From an uncultured Candidatus Melainabacteria bacterium (GTDB taxonomy: Bacteria > Cyanobacteriota > Vampirovibrionia > Gastranaerophilales > Gastranaerophilaceae), in assembly GCA_934754775.1 (NCBI GenBank), contig CAKVIM010000022.1, forward strand, positions 1 to 24,105: 24,105 bases of DNA. The letters are read 5' to 3'. The notes beneath the pieces are model-generated. The model was not told the DNA's origin. It was given only the letters and a program-made list of their open reading frames with translations, and ran no database searches. The position numbers and the translations under genes were made by a program. Positions 8,481-15,020 of the stretch are shown piece after piece. Numbering within the stretch: position 1 is the stretch's first letter; every line of letters begins with the position of its first letter.

Positions 8481-8485
8481 GATTT

Positions 8486-8520
8486 AGTGATGGGTGCGTC
8501 GGAACGACGCACCCATCACT
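8486..8520. repeat. 15-bp perfect hairpin between convergent genes, no T-tract
   Basis: The arms AGTGATGGGTGCGTC (8486-8500) and its complement (8506-8520) flank a 5-nt loop. It lies 6 bp after the GT8 stop and 3 bp before the end of the convergent gene. Neither strand has a T-run after the stem. It may stop transcription by another route or be an intergenic palindromic repeat. Confidence 0.85.
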
Positions 8521-8522
8521 GC

Positions 8523-9800
8523 TTATGCTTCAATAACTCCTTCTTTAATCAACTGTTCCTTGATTTCTTTTTTTGTCTGGAACTCGCTTCCTGATTTGTC
8601 AGTAAGTCTTTTGATTAACATGATTCCCGGAGTGATGACGCCGAGAGCTAATATGCAAGCTCCGATATTTTTAATAATGGAACCTCTTTTTAGTTTTCTT
8701 AGCGTTTTAAAGAATTGGTCTGACGTTTCGCCTTTTTTCAATGCGTCCTTGTATTGTCCGTACAGTTCTTCAATCTGACTATTTATGCTTTTAAATTCTT
8801 CTAGGTCGATAAATTTTCTCGTGTCGATTTTGTCTGAGTTCTTAAAAAGTTTTATTATATCAGATTGTTTAGCTGCTTGAACCACTTTGTTGTCAGGATT
8901 TTTGTGCAAAAATTCGTACAATTTGACGTTTGAAGTGTTGTTCGCTTTGAATGCAGCCAGACTTTTTTCGATAGAACCATCTTCAAAAGATTTTTTGAAA
9001 TCGTTGTTCTCTAGTACTCTGCAATCAAGCGTAATAGACTTGTTGTGCTTCTTCTTTGCAGAATTCTCGACCATTTGCTGGATTTTTTTACCTGCGTAAT
9101 ACAAGAAACACAAGCAAGACCCTTCTTTAATTGTGTATCCGATGAATTCTTGGGTTGATCTTGAATCGCCGAGTCTTTCTGTCGTGATAAAACCATCCAT
9201 AAGGTACATGTTTTTAACAGGCGAGAATGCAAATTCTTCAATTGCTTTGCCTAAACCCTTGAATGATGGTTTACCTTCTTTGTTTTCAGCCTTTTGCTTT
9301 TCTTTTTTGTTGTTATATTCTTTGATTAAATTTTCTCTGATTTTCTTATCTGTGTAATTTTGCTTCATTCTGGTTAGTGTAAAATAAGTAAGAGCTGCAA
9401 GCCCTGTAGATAAGAAAAACTTTGTTGTAGCAAGATTTTTAAATTTTTTAGAATCTTTTTCAACTTTTTCAAGTTCTTGTTTTATTTTATCGGTTGGTGC
9501 AAATTCTTTGACCTTTTGAAAAACATCTTTGTCTTTAAGAGTTCTAGGGTCGATTTTTGAATCATATCCACAAGCTTTGAATACGGTTTTGTCAAACAAC
9601 CATTTGTATGTCGGAATCCCGCCAAGCCATAAGATTTCGGTACCGAATTCGTCAATGAATCTGTCGACACCTTCTTCTTTCCCTGTGACGAAAGAACTTG
9701 CTGTCATCCCCAAACAGCTTGATGCGTCTTTAACGCCTAATGGGATAAGAGAATTAGGGTTCCCTAATGTGGAGAATATTTTTGCTGCATTTATCATCAT
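8523..9800 (-). CDS. Orphan membrane-associated protein, unrecognised family
   Basis: A 425-aa protein with no domain I recognise. Two hydrophobic stretches of membrane-span length are visible: KFFLSTGLAALTYFTL (about 127-142) and IGACILALGVITPGIMLI (about 377-394). Between them is a long Lys/Glu-rich, helix-prone region including KEYNNKKEKQKAENKEGK. The N-terminus (STLGNPNSLIPLGVKDASSC) has no cleavable signal peptide. It could be an inner-membrane protein with a large cytosolic domain. The start has only a weak G-rich sequence upstream and lies 4 nt after the stop of a 15-codon leader ORF with a strong ribosome site. Translational coupling, or a +1 frameshift joining the two, is therefore possible. 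The style suggests a lineage-specific family. Confidence 0.7.
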   Translation of the reverse strand: MMINAAKIFSTLGNPNSLIPLGVKDASSCLGMTASSFVTGKEEGVDRFIDEFGTEILWLGGIPTYKWLFDKTVFKACGYDSKIDPRTLKDKDVFQKVKEFAPTDKIKQELEKVEKDSKKFKNLATTKFFLSTGLAALTYFTLTRMKQNYTDKKIRENLIKEYNNKKEKQKAENKEGKPSFKGLGKAIEEFAFSPVKNMYLMDGFITTERLGDSRSTQEFIGYTIKEGSCLCFLYYAGKKIQQMVENSAKKKHNKSITLDCRVLENNDFKKSFEDGSIEKSLAAFKANNTSNVKLYEFLHKNPDNKVVQAAKQSDIIKLFKNSDKIDTRKFIDLEEFKSINSQIEELYGQYKDALKKGETSDQFFKTLRKLKRGSIIKNIGACILALGVITPGIMLIKRLTDKSGSEFQTKKEIKEQLIKEGVIEA

Positions 9801-9804
9801 TTGT

Positions 9805-9852
9805 CTACAACCCCCACTTCAGGTTCATTAATTTTTTACTATGCTTATTCAT
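9805..9852 (-). CDS. Putative 15-codon leader peptide
   Basis: A short ORF encoding MNKHSKKLMNLKWGL. It has a much better ribosome site (GAAAGGAAGG about 7 nt before its ATG) than the 425-aa gene that follows. Its TAG stop is 4 nt upstream of that gene's ATG. The last codons include TGG GGG TTG, a G5 run, and the main gene is in the +1 frame relative to this ORF. It probably couples translation or contributes an N-terminus by frameshift. No attenuator hairpin is evident. Confidence 0.45.
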   Translation of the reverse strand: MNKHSKKLMNLKWGL

Positions 9853-9923
9853 ACTTCGACCTTCCTTTCATTTAAAGTCTGTCAATAATTAAAATTGCGT
9901 GATTATTAAGAAATTTTTACAAT

Positions 9924-9959
9924 AAAAAAGAACTTCCGCTTATAGGAAGTTCTTTTTTT
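9924..9959. terminator. Intrinsic terminator of omega-like gene
   Basis: Stem GAACTTCC/GGAAGTTC (9930-9937 and 9945-9952) has a 7-nt loop, flanked by A6 on the left and T7 on the right, so it is functional in either direction. On the minus strand it follows the gene ending at 9978. Confidence 0.88.
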
Positions 9960-9977
9960 AGTTTCTTTATGCAAAAC

Positions 9978-10220
9978 TTAACCTACAAGTTCGGTATCAT
10001 CGGACTCGGAAGCTTTGACCATAATAGCGTGTTCTACAGGATTTTCTTTCTTGTAAGAACCTTCAGTAACAGCTTCCTCAAAACCAAACTCGTCTCGGGC
10101 TTTCTTCATTTGAGTTTCGTCAACGAGTTTTTTTGCTAATTCAGCAATCTCGTAAACTAACTTATATCGGTTATCAGTATTTTCGTTCAATTCCCATGCT
10201 ACTTTAATAATTTGATCCAT
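9978..10220 (-). CDS. rpoZ: Probable RNA polymerase omega subunit
   Basis: An 80-aa acidic protein. The core NTDNRYKLVYEIAELAKKLVDE matches the omega pattern (N-R-Y/F-x-L-V... followed by an Ala/Arg/Lys helix). KKENPVEHAIMVKASESDD resembles the C-terminal K-P-V-x-x-A-I-x-E segment. The length fits omega (about 70-90 aa). Omega binds the beta' C-terminus and helps assemble RNA polymerase. The longer in-frame reading upstream is rejected: MDQIIK has an AAGAGGT ribosome site, and a good promoter lies inside the would-be extension. The usual gmk partner is absent here. The assignment rests on a short motif, so it is moderate. Confidence 0.6.
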   Translation of the reverse strand: MDQIIKVAWELNENTDNRYKLVYEIAELAKKLVDETQMKKARDEFGFEEAVTEGSYKKENPVEHAIMVKASESDDTELVG

Positions 10221-10248
10221 TATATACCTCTTTTTACCATTTAATCTG

Positions 10249-10277
10249 ATTGTATAACACACAAGTTTATTTGTCCA
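10249..10277 (-). promoter_or_regulatory. Promoter of omega-like gene
   Basis: On the minus strand, -35 TGGACA (10272-10277) is followed by a 17-bp spacer and -10 TACAAT (10249-10254), about 29 bp before the ATG. This also supports the shorter start. Confidence 0.65.
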
Positions 10278-10325
10278 GCGGATATTTAGTTTACATTTCT
10301 TTACAAAAAATGAATAAAAAGGCAA

Positions 10326-10354
10326 TTGTTTAAAAGTTAAATACTTTATATATA
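10326..10354 (+). promoter_or_regulatory. Possible promoter of the 251-aa orphan gene
   Basis: -35 TTGTTT (10326-10331), a 17-bp spacer and -10 TATATA (10349-10354) lie 34 bp before the ATG. It is divergent to the omega promoter. Confidence 0.4.
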
Positions 10355-10388
10355 CATACACGCAAGATATTATTATAAGGAGAGTAAA

Positions 10389-11144
10389 ATGACAGGATTG
10401 AGAAACTTAACAGTCGGAACAACAAATTATAAAGTTGCAAACGGAATTACTATTGAAGCTAGAACTGATAAGAATGTATCAAATAAACAAGTAAGCATAT
10501 ATGATGCACAAGGAATTCACAGAATAGATAATGAGGGTCATGATAGAGGAAAACAGGCTTCTATGTCTATGCCATATGACCTTCAAAATATTTTGGCTGA
10601 AGTAGAAGCAGCTGATAAAAAAGACGGTGCTTTAACAGAAGCTGATATTAGAAAATTTGTCGCTAATAAGTCTAAATATAAAGGTCTAACTATTAGACAT
10701 GATGCTAAAGCTGGTGTTGTAACTATTACCAATAGTAATAATAAGTTTTTGAAAGTTACATATCAGACGGCAGAACAAGTTGCTGCTCAAAACTCAGCAA
10801 AAGCTGATGAAAAGGCAGAAGCAACTCGTAATGCTCGTCAACAAAAAGTTAATCAAATGGTGGAAGCTGCAAGAGCGAATAAAAACTATTCATCATTTAA
10901 GGTTGATAAAAACGGCTATGTAACTGTTACTTTAAAAGAAGATCGTTCTTATGAGGAAGTCTTATCAGATTTTCAATTGAACAGCAAAACATTTCCAAAG
11001 AAGAGGGATGGCTATAAAGCAGGTGAGAAAATCGCCATTCATTATTCTTTATTCAAGGTGAGTGACCAATCAAATTGGCTTGAAAAAACAGGTGATGCTA
11101 TATTGGATATGATTTCAGATTATGTTGACAAATACGGTTGGTAA
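10389..11144 (+). CDS. Orphan 251-aa protein, possible LysM-like C-terminus
   Basis: I do not recognise the family. The N-terminal 110 residues are polar and include ADKKDGALTEADIRKF, a degenerate EF-hand-like loop (DG then L, but missing some acidic ligands). Next comes an Ala/Lys/Gln/Glu-rich helical linker (about 127-165). The C-terminus has DRSYEEVLSDFQLNSK followed by GYKAGEKIAIHYSLF, reminiscent of a LysM repeat (helix then ...G-x-K-I-x-I). No signal peptide is seen. A strong AAGGAG ribosome site precedes the ATG. The stop abuts the convergent map stop with no intervening base. It is probably lineage-specific, and a cell-envelope role is only a guess. Confidence 0.65.
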   Translation: MTGLRNLTVGTTNYKVANGITIEARTDKNVSNKQVSIYDAQGIHRIDNEGHDRGKQASMSMPYDLQNILAEVEAADKKDGALTEADIRKFVANKSKYKGLTIRHDAKAGVVTITNSNNKFLKVTYQTAEQVAAQNSAKADEKAEATRNARQQKVNQMVEAARANKNYSSFKVDKNGYVTVTLKEDRSYEEVLSDFQLNSKTFPKKRDGYKAGEKIAIHYSLFKVSDQSNWLEKTGDAILDMISDYVDKYGW

Positions 11145-11897
11145 TTATTCCATCAAAGTTGTCATAAGAATTGGATCGCCGTCTGTTGCAAGAACTGTAT
11201 GTTCGAAGTGTGCAGACGGTTTTCCGTCTTTTGTAACAACACCCCAATTGTCGTCTTGAACGTAGACTTCGTCACCGCCTAAGTTAAGCATTGGTTCGAT
11301 TGCGATAACCATGCCGGATTTTATCAGAGTTTGGTCGCCGACTCTGTAGTTGAATAGGAACGGGTCTTCGTGCATAGTGTGTCCGACACCGTGACCGCCG
11401 TATTGACGAACGATTCCCATTTTGTAGCTATTTGCGACATCTTCTACAGCACCTGAGATATCATCTAGGACGTTTCCTGCTCTCATTTTGGAGATACCGG
11501 CGAAGAGGGCTTCTTCAGTTGCTTTCATAAGACGTTTCTTGTCTTCAGAGATTTCGCCTACTGCGTAAGACCAAGCACTATCACCAACCATGCCACCGTA
11601 GGTTGCACCTACGTCTATAGCGATGATATCGCCTTCTTTAAGGATTTCTTTGTCTGAAGGAATTCCGTGAACGACTTTTTCGTTAATAGATGTGCAAATG
11701 CATGCCGGAAATCCGCTGTAACCCAGAAACGTTGGGATTGCTTTATTTTCTTTGATAACTTTCATAGCGATGTTATCTAATTCTTTAGTAGAGATACCGG
11801 GTTCAACGACTTCTTTCATTTTTTTGTGAACAAGTGCAACGATGTGCCCTGCGTGTCTCATTCTTTTAATTTCGTCTCTGGATTTTCTGTTAATCAT
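11145..11897 (-). CDS. map: Type I methionine aminopeptidase
   Basis: A 250-aa cytosolic di-metal peptidase that removes the initiator methionine from nascent proteins. All five metal ligands are readable: Asp95 (IAIDVGA), Asp106 (GDSAWS), His169 (GGHGVGH), Glu201 (IEPM) and Glu232 (HFEHT). Substrate-binding His77 (VVHGIP) and His176 (MHEDP) are also present. The length is that of the minimal type I enzyme without an N-terminal extension. A GAGG ribosome site precedes the ATG. It ends directly against the stop of the convergent orphan gene with no terminator between them. Confidence 0.96.
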   Translation of the reverse strand: MINRKSRDEIKRMRHAGHIVALVHKKMKEVVEPGISTKELDNIAMKVIKENKAIPTFLGYSGFPACICTSINEKVVHGIPSDKEILKEGDIIAIDVGATYGGMVGDSAWSYAVGEISEDKKRLMKATEEALFAGISKMRAGNVLDDISGAVEDVANSYKMGIVRQYGGHGVGHTMHEDPFLFNYRVGDQTLIKSGMVIAIEPMLNLGGDEVYVQDDNWGVVTKDGKPSAHFEHTVLATDGDPILMTTLME

Positions 11898-11920
11898 AAT
11901 TTCCTCAATTCTTTTTCTTA

Positions 11921-11949
11921 ATTTTAAGCTTAAGACGTGATAAATTCAA
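11921..11949 (-). promoter_or_regulatory. Promoter of map
   Basis: On the minus strand, -35 TTGAAT (11944-11949), a 17-bp spacer and -10 TAAAAT (11921-11926) lie 24 bp upstream of the ATG. Confidence 0.6.
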
Positions 11950-11975
11950 GAAGAAAAATTTTTAAAACTTTTTGC

Positions 11976-12006
11976 TTGACATTAAAACTTGATTTGGTAC
12001 TATAGA
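11976..12006 (+). promoter_or_regulatory. Promoter of tRNA-Glu
   Basis: Consensus -35 TTGACA (11976-11981) is followed by TACTATAGA (11998-12006). The best -10 is TACTAT with a 16-bp spacer. The tRNA starts at 12019. Confidence 0.7.
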
Positions 12007-12018
12007 GATTGTCAGCGA

Positions 12019-12094
12019 GCCCCCATCGTCTAGAGGCCTAGGACAACACCCTTTCACGGTGTAGACAGCGATTCGAATTCGCTTGGGGGTACCA
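12019..12094 (+). tRNA. tRNA-Glu(TTC), integration target of the island
   Basis: A full cloverleaf. Acceptor GCCCCCA pairs with TGGGGGT (12084-12090) with a G-U pair at the end. The anticodon stem ACACC/GGTGT is at 46-50 and 58-62 of the 12000 block, with loop CTTTCAC giving anticodon TTC at 12053-12055. The T-stem AGCGA/TCGCT has loop TTCGAAT. The discriminator A at 12091 is followed by an encoded CCA. The stop codon and last codons of the serine recombinase are read from its complementary strand. The gene remains intact after integration because the island restores the 3' end. Confidence 0.95.
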
Positions 12095-13547
12095 TATTAT
12101 TATAAGACGCCAATGAGGCGTCTTTTTTAATGAATAGGCTTGAGATTTCAGCGGTTCGAAAATCGTTTGAATAATACATTAAACCTTTAGGAAAAATTAA
12201 TCTCTGCAATCTTTGTTTTAAATCTAAATCTCCATTTTTCCATAATGTATCAATATTGCTTACTGCTTTGCATGCATATTTTAAGCATTTTGTTAAATCA
12301 TTATGGATTTCACCTGTTTCACGTAAGCGGAATTCTTGTTCTTGTATTTCCTCAGCTAATTGTTCTGCTTTAAACCTATAATCATCTTCGCTTATTGTCC
12401 CATCTAGCTTGAAATCAATCAACTTACTCTTTTTGTTTTTAAGTTCGATTAGCTTATCTTGAAATTGTTTCTGAGAGTTTAATTTGTTTGTAACCTTTTC
12501 ATTATAAACATCTTTTACAGTTGCTTCAAACAAATTAAGAAAATTCTGTTCAGGTTTAATGTAATTCAAATAATCTACAAACATTTCTTCTAACCTTTCT
12601 TTTCTTATTCTGAAATGGATAGAGCAATCTTTATTATGACAGTGATAATATGGGTACTTTTCTTTTCTACCTTTAGATTTACTACCTGTTAATGGTTGGT
12701 TGCAATTAGGACAGGTAATGAACTGTCTTAAAGGAAATTCGGGATTATTCCTCTTGTAAGCGGTAATAACAGGCTTTTTGCCATTCAATATATCCTGTAC
12801 TTTTTTAAATTCTGCCTCAGAAATAAGTGGTTCGAAAATTCCTCTAATGGGTTCTTCCGCCCATTCCTTTTTATAAATATAACCACTATAAATTGGATTT
12901 TTAAGCAAGTGACATAATCTATTTGTGTTAATTTTTAAACCATCATCAGCCATTATTTTAATTATTTGTGTCTGCTGATACAAACCAGTTGAAAAAAGTT
13001 TAAAAATCTTTTTTATATGATGAGCTGTTTTTGGGTCAGGCTCAACATTCCCGTTTTTCATTAAATAACCAATAGGAGCTTTCCACATCCAATGTCCTTG
13101 TAAAAAAGCGGTTTTCATACCGTTAGTTACCCTTTCTGCTTTTTGGTCATTTTCATATTGTGCTAAAACACCCATCAGATTTCGGGTTAATCTATCGGTT
13201 GCGGAATCTCCGTTATTCTCTCTTGCAAATAAAACTCTAATATTTAACTTTGTAAAAAATTCCTGTAGTCTGTAAAAATCCTTGATATCTCTGGTTAATC
13301 TATCTATTTTCCATATTATAATTGCATCAATATTCTTTTTATTTGCAACACAAAATTTCATAAGATTTTGTAACTCTGTTCTATCTTGCGTTTTAGCACT
13401 TTCGCCTTTCTCAACAAAAACTTTTGATACACTATAATTATTCATTTCTGCAAAAATCTTACAATCTTTTTCTTGACCTGCTAAACTATATCCCTCTTCT
13501 GCCTGATTTTTTGTTGAAACTCTTGTATAAATAATTGCGTTACCCAT
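12054..13547 (-). CDS. Large serine recombinase (island integrase)
   Basis: A 497-aa site-specific DNA integrase. The N-terminal resolvase domain starts AIIYTRVSTKNQ with catalytic Ser11. It has IDRLTRD (81-87) and the long helix leading to a Recombinase domain (about 155-260: GHWMWKAPIGY, then LLKNPIYSGYIYKKEW). A zinc ribbon follows with Cys279, Cys282, Cys303 and Cys308, then a coiled-coil region (about 355-425). These are the large-serine-recombinase domains in the usual order. The last residues (NNMVPPSEFESLSTP) and stop are encoded by the complement of tRNA-Glu, so its 3' end is rebuilt at the attachment site. AAAGGAG lies 8 nt before the ATG. It is last in a minus-strand module with two small genes. 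A serine recombinase at a tRNA is unusual. Confidence 0.93.
   Translation of the reverse strand: MGNAIIYTRVSTKNQAEEGYSLAGQEKDCKIFAEMNNYSVSKVFVEKGESAKTQDRTELQNLMKFCVANKKNIDAIIIWKIDRLTRDIKDFYRLQEFFTKLNIRVLFARENNGDSATDRLTRNLMGVLAQYENDQKAERVTNGMKTAFLQGHWMWKAPIGYLMKNGNVEPDPKTAHHIKKIFKLFSTGLYQQTQIIKIMADDGLKINTNRLCHLLKNPIYSGYIYKKEWAEEPIRGIFEPLISEAEFKKVQDILNGKKPVITAYKRNNPEFPLRQFITCPNCNQPLTGSKSKGRKEKYPYYHCHNKDCSIHFRIRKERLEEMFVDYLNYIKPEQNFLNLFEATVKDVYNEKVTNKLNSQKQFQDKLIELKNKKSKLIDFKLDGTISEDDYRFKAEQLAEEIQEQEFRLRETGEIHNDLTKCLKYACKAVSNIDTLWKNGDLDLKQRLQRLIFPKGLMYYSNDFRTAEISSLFIKKDASLASYNNMVPPSEFESLSTP
12086..12097. repeat. attL direct repeat
   Basis: ggggtaccatat spans the tRNA-Glu acceptor end, the encoded CCA and three bases beyond. 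It is identical to 20742-20753. Its centre is the palindrome GGTACC. Confidence 0.75.
12104..12128 (+). terminator. Island-supplied terminator of tRNA-Glu
   Basis: Stem AAGACGCC/GGCGTCTT (12104-12111 and 12117-12124) with a 5-nt loop and a T-run on the plus strand. It lies inside the 3' coding part of the recombinase. Read on the minus strand it lacks a clean T-tract, so it should act one way. Confidence 0.85.
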
Positions 13548-13567
13548 AAATTTCTCCTTTCATTTGG

Positions 13568-13585
13568 AGGCGGATTACTCCGCCT
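13568..13585. promoter_or_regulatory. Hairpin between small gene and recombinase
   Basis: AGGCGGA-ttac-TCCGCCT forms a 7-bp GC-rich stem. The loop holds the stop codon of the 59-aa gene, and the recombinase starts about 20 nt downstream. It may modulate recombinase translation. Confidence 0.4.
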
Positions 13586-13754
13586 TACCTGCCTTTCTCA
13601 ATTTTGCTTCTCTAATACCCGCTTTTATGCGTTCACTTCTTATTCGCCATTCATACTGCTTAAAAGCCTCCTGCAAGGTAGCTTGGAATTCACCTAACGG
13701 AGAATTTCTGAACTCAGGGTCTTCTAATAACTTCAAAAAATCGTCATTTTTCAT
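13575..13754 (-). CDS. Small basic protein upstream of recombinase
   Basis: A 59-aa protein beginning MKNDDFLKLLEDPEFRNSPL and ending with a Lys/Arg-rich helix (SERIKAGIREAKLRKAGKAE). It is all polar and helix-prone, with no recognised domain. The ATG is chosen over an upstream in-frame ATG because AAGGAAC lies about 6 nt before it. It overlaps the preceding 60-aa gene by 11 nt and lies 27 bp before the recombinase, so it is probably co-expressed with it. It might be a recombination directionality or accessory factor, but nothing in the sequence proves that. Confidence 0.6.
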   Translation of the reverse strand: MKNDDFLKLLEDPEFRNSPLGEFQATLQEAFKQYEWRIRSERIKAGIREAKLRKAGKAE

Positions 13755-13926
13755 TTGTGTTCCTTTCCGCCGTAATCGGCACAATTTTAGAGCATTTATT
13801 CAGGTAATCTTCTACCATAACAAATGCCAACTGGTACATTAAATCCCTGATAGCCTCAACTTCGCTATCATCTAAATTTTGGGCATGCTTTCCAAGACTA
13901 CGTCTGCACGCCTTAATACTAAGCAT
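13744..13926 (-). CDS. Small protein of the recombinase operon
   Basis: A 60-aa protein starting MLSIKACRRSLGKHAQNLDD, followed by an amphipathic helical stretch EVEAIRDLMYQLAFVMVEDYLNKC. There is no recognised domain. A good AAGGATGG ribosome site precedes the ATG. It overlaps the next small gene by 11 nt (translational coupling), which places it in the recombinase module. It is probably a real MGE-specific gene, judged by the ribosome site, the overlap and the absence of a competing frame. Its role is unknown. Confidence 0.6.
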   Translation of the reverse strand: MLSIKACRRSLGKHAQNLDDSEVEAIRDLMYQLAFVMVEDYLNKCSKIVPITAERNTNEK

Positions 13927-14030
13927 GGTTATCCATCCTTTTGCTTTTGTATTAAGGCTCAGAGGGTTTCTGCTACCTTAAAATAAAATTATCTTATCCG
14001 CTAAATTATTCGAAGGGTTTCCGTCATAAT

Positions 14031-14303
14031 TCAGCCTAAAATTGAATTTTCTTCACTCAATGTTGTAATCTTTCCATTTTGCAATGAAATTCTTATGTCT
14101 TTAAAACTTTCTTCATCAAGATTTTGTATATATTTTATAAAATCTTGCTTTGATACATTCTTATTAAACCGTTTTGGTTTGATATTTAATTTACCATTGC
14201 TCTTTTTTAAACTTATCTCTTTGCATTCTTCATCAATTAAGCAATCTGCAATTACGGCTAAATTAGCCCTATTTTGCTCGTTTACAACATCTGTGGTAGT
14301 TAT
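14031..14303 (-). CDS. 90-codon ORF with apparent ATA start, overlapping MerR-like gene
   Basis: An open frame with protein-like composition and no ATG, GTG or TTG in its 5' part. Read from ATA it gives ITTTDVVNEQNRANLAVIAD at the start; the remainder includes CLIDEECKEISLKKSNG and KNVSKQDFIKYIQNLDEES. The ATA overlaps the TAA stop of the MerR-like gene as ATAA. One A-to-G change would make the standard ATGA overlap seen elsewhere in this window. So it is either an ATA-initiated gene rescued by translational coupling, or a gene silenced by start-codon loss. No classical -1 slippery heptamer is present at the junction. Function unknown. Confidence 0.55.
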   Translation of the reverse strand: MTTTDVVNEQNRANLAVIADCLIDEECKEISLKKSNGKLNIKPKRFNKNVSKQDFIKYIQNLDEESFKDIRISLQNGKITTLSEENSILG

Positions 14304-14890
14304 CTCATTTTATACCCATTATGGGGCATAAACGGCATACAGTAGTCGTAAAACGGAAGAATCAAAACAGGTTTACAATAGCTTTTATCCATTTTTAAAT
14401 TAACGTAAGCAGTGTCTTCTAAATAGAACGATGCACTTCCGTCAAATTCCACAATAATAACGACTTTTCTTGCTGTTGCACAGATATTTAAAAATGTTTC
14501 GAATAAATACTGTCGTTTCATGTCGTTTGATTCAAAAATATCGTTTAAAGTCTTTTGAATTTGGATATTTGACATCCCGTAAGTTTTTAAATCTTGAATA
14601 ATCCTTAAGCGAATAACATCTGCAAGGGAAAACAAACGCCAACCGTTATCACTTTGACGATGTTGTACGAGTAAACCTTTTGCATCCCAATCATTTAATT
14701 TTCGTGATGTTATTTCAGGTATTAATTTAATAATCTGTTGCGGATAGTAACGAGGTTCATTAATATTCTCAACCTCTGCAACAGCCTTATTATAAACATT
14801 AGTTCCAACTATGTTATCAAATTCTAAAAGGGAATGAATTTGTAAAAATGTCTTTTGACTTATGTTATTTGAGTTTTTAGAACTAGTCAT
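14300..14890 (-). CDS. MerR-like transcriptional regulator
   Basis: A 196-aa protein with a MerR-type winged HTH at about 47-120: RYYPQQIIKLIPEITSRKLNDWDAKGLL, then WRLFSLADVIRLRIIQDLKTYGMSNIQIQKTL. This matches the family order of helix-turn-helix, wing W-R-x-F/Y, and two helices ending in G-[MF]-x-[IL]-x-x-I. The C-terminal part (KVVIIVEFDGSASFYLED) is not a known metal or drug-binding domain. It heads the recombinase-side operon and probably controls island excision or its own expression. The ribosome site AAAGAGGT precedes the ATG. Two short dyads lie in its promoter region. The effector is unknown. Confidence 0.78.
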   Translation of the reverse strand: MTSSKNSNNISQKTFLQIHSLLEFDNIVGTNVYNKAVAEVENINEPRYYPQQIIKLIPEITSRKLNDWDAKGLLVQHRQSDNGWRLFSLADVIRLRIIQDLKTYGMSNIQIQKTLNDIFESNDMKRQYLFETFLNICATARKVVIIVEFDGSASFYLEDTAYVNLKMDKSYCKPVLILPFYDYCMPFMPHNGYKMR

Positions 14891-14911
14891 ATTAATAACC
14901 TCTTTCGAAAT

Positions 14912-14966
14912 TATACACTAATGTATATTTTTATATTAACATAGTTAAAATATATATACAAGTATA
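14912..14966 (-). promoter_or_regulatory. Promoter/operator region of MerR-like gene
   Basis: A minus-strand -35 TTGTAT and -10 TAATAT are spaced 17 bp apart. There are two dyads: TATACA-ctaa-TGTATA at 14912-14927 (downstream of the -10) and TATAC-aa-GTATA at 14955-14966 (overlapping the -35). They are candidates for autoregulation. Confidence 0.45.
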
Positions 14967-15020
14967 ATTCTTTAGAAGTTTAATAAAATTTTACAAACTC
15001 CACCGTCAGCCACCGTTAAA

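Noticed and set aside
10221..10361. Longer N-terminus for the omega-like protein
   Set aside because: The extension would contain the promoter (10249-10277), and the ATG at 10218-10220 has a good ribosome site. The extra residues look like translated intergenic DNA.
14295..14315. Programmed -1 frameshift joining the MerR-like protein to the next ORF
   Set aside because: No X-XXY-YYZ slippery heptamer is present in the few codons available, and no downstream stem-loop is evident. ATA initiation or start loss is simpler.
14095..14331. Plus-strand hydrophobic 78-codon ORF
   Set aside because: It is antisense to the ATA-start ORF, which has better protein-like composition and fits the minus-strand operon. 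It has no ribosome site, and its low-complexity Phe/Leu/Ser content is typical of an antisense shadow.
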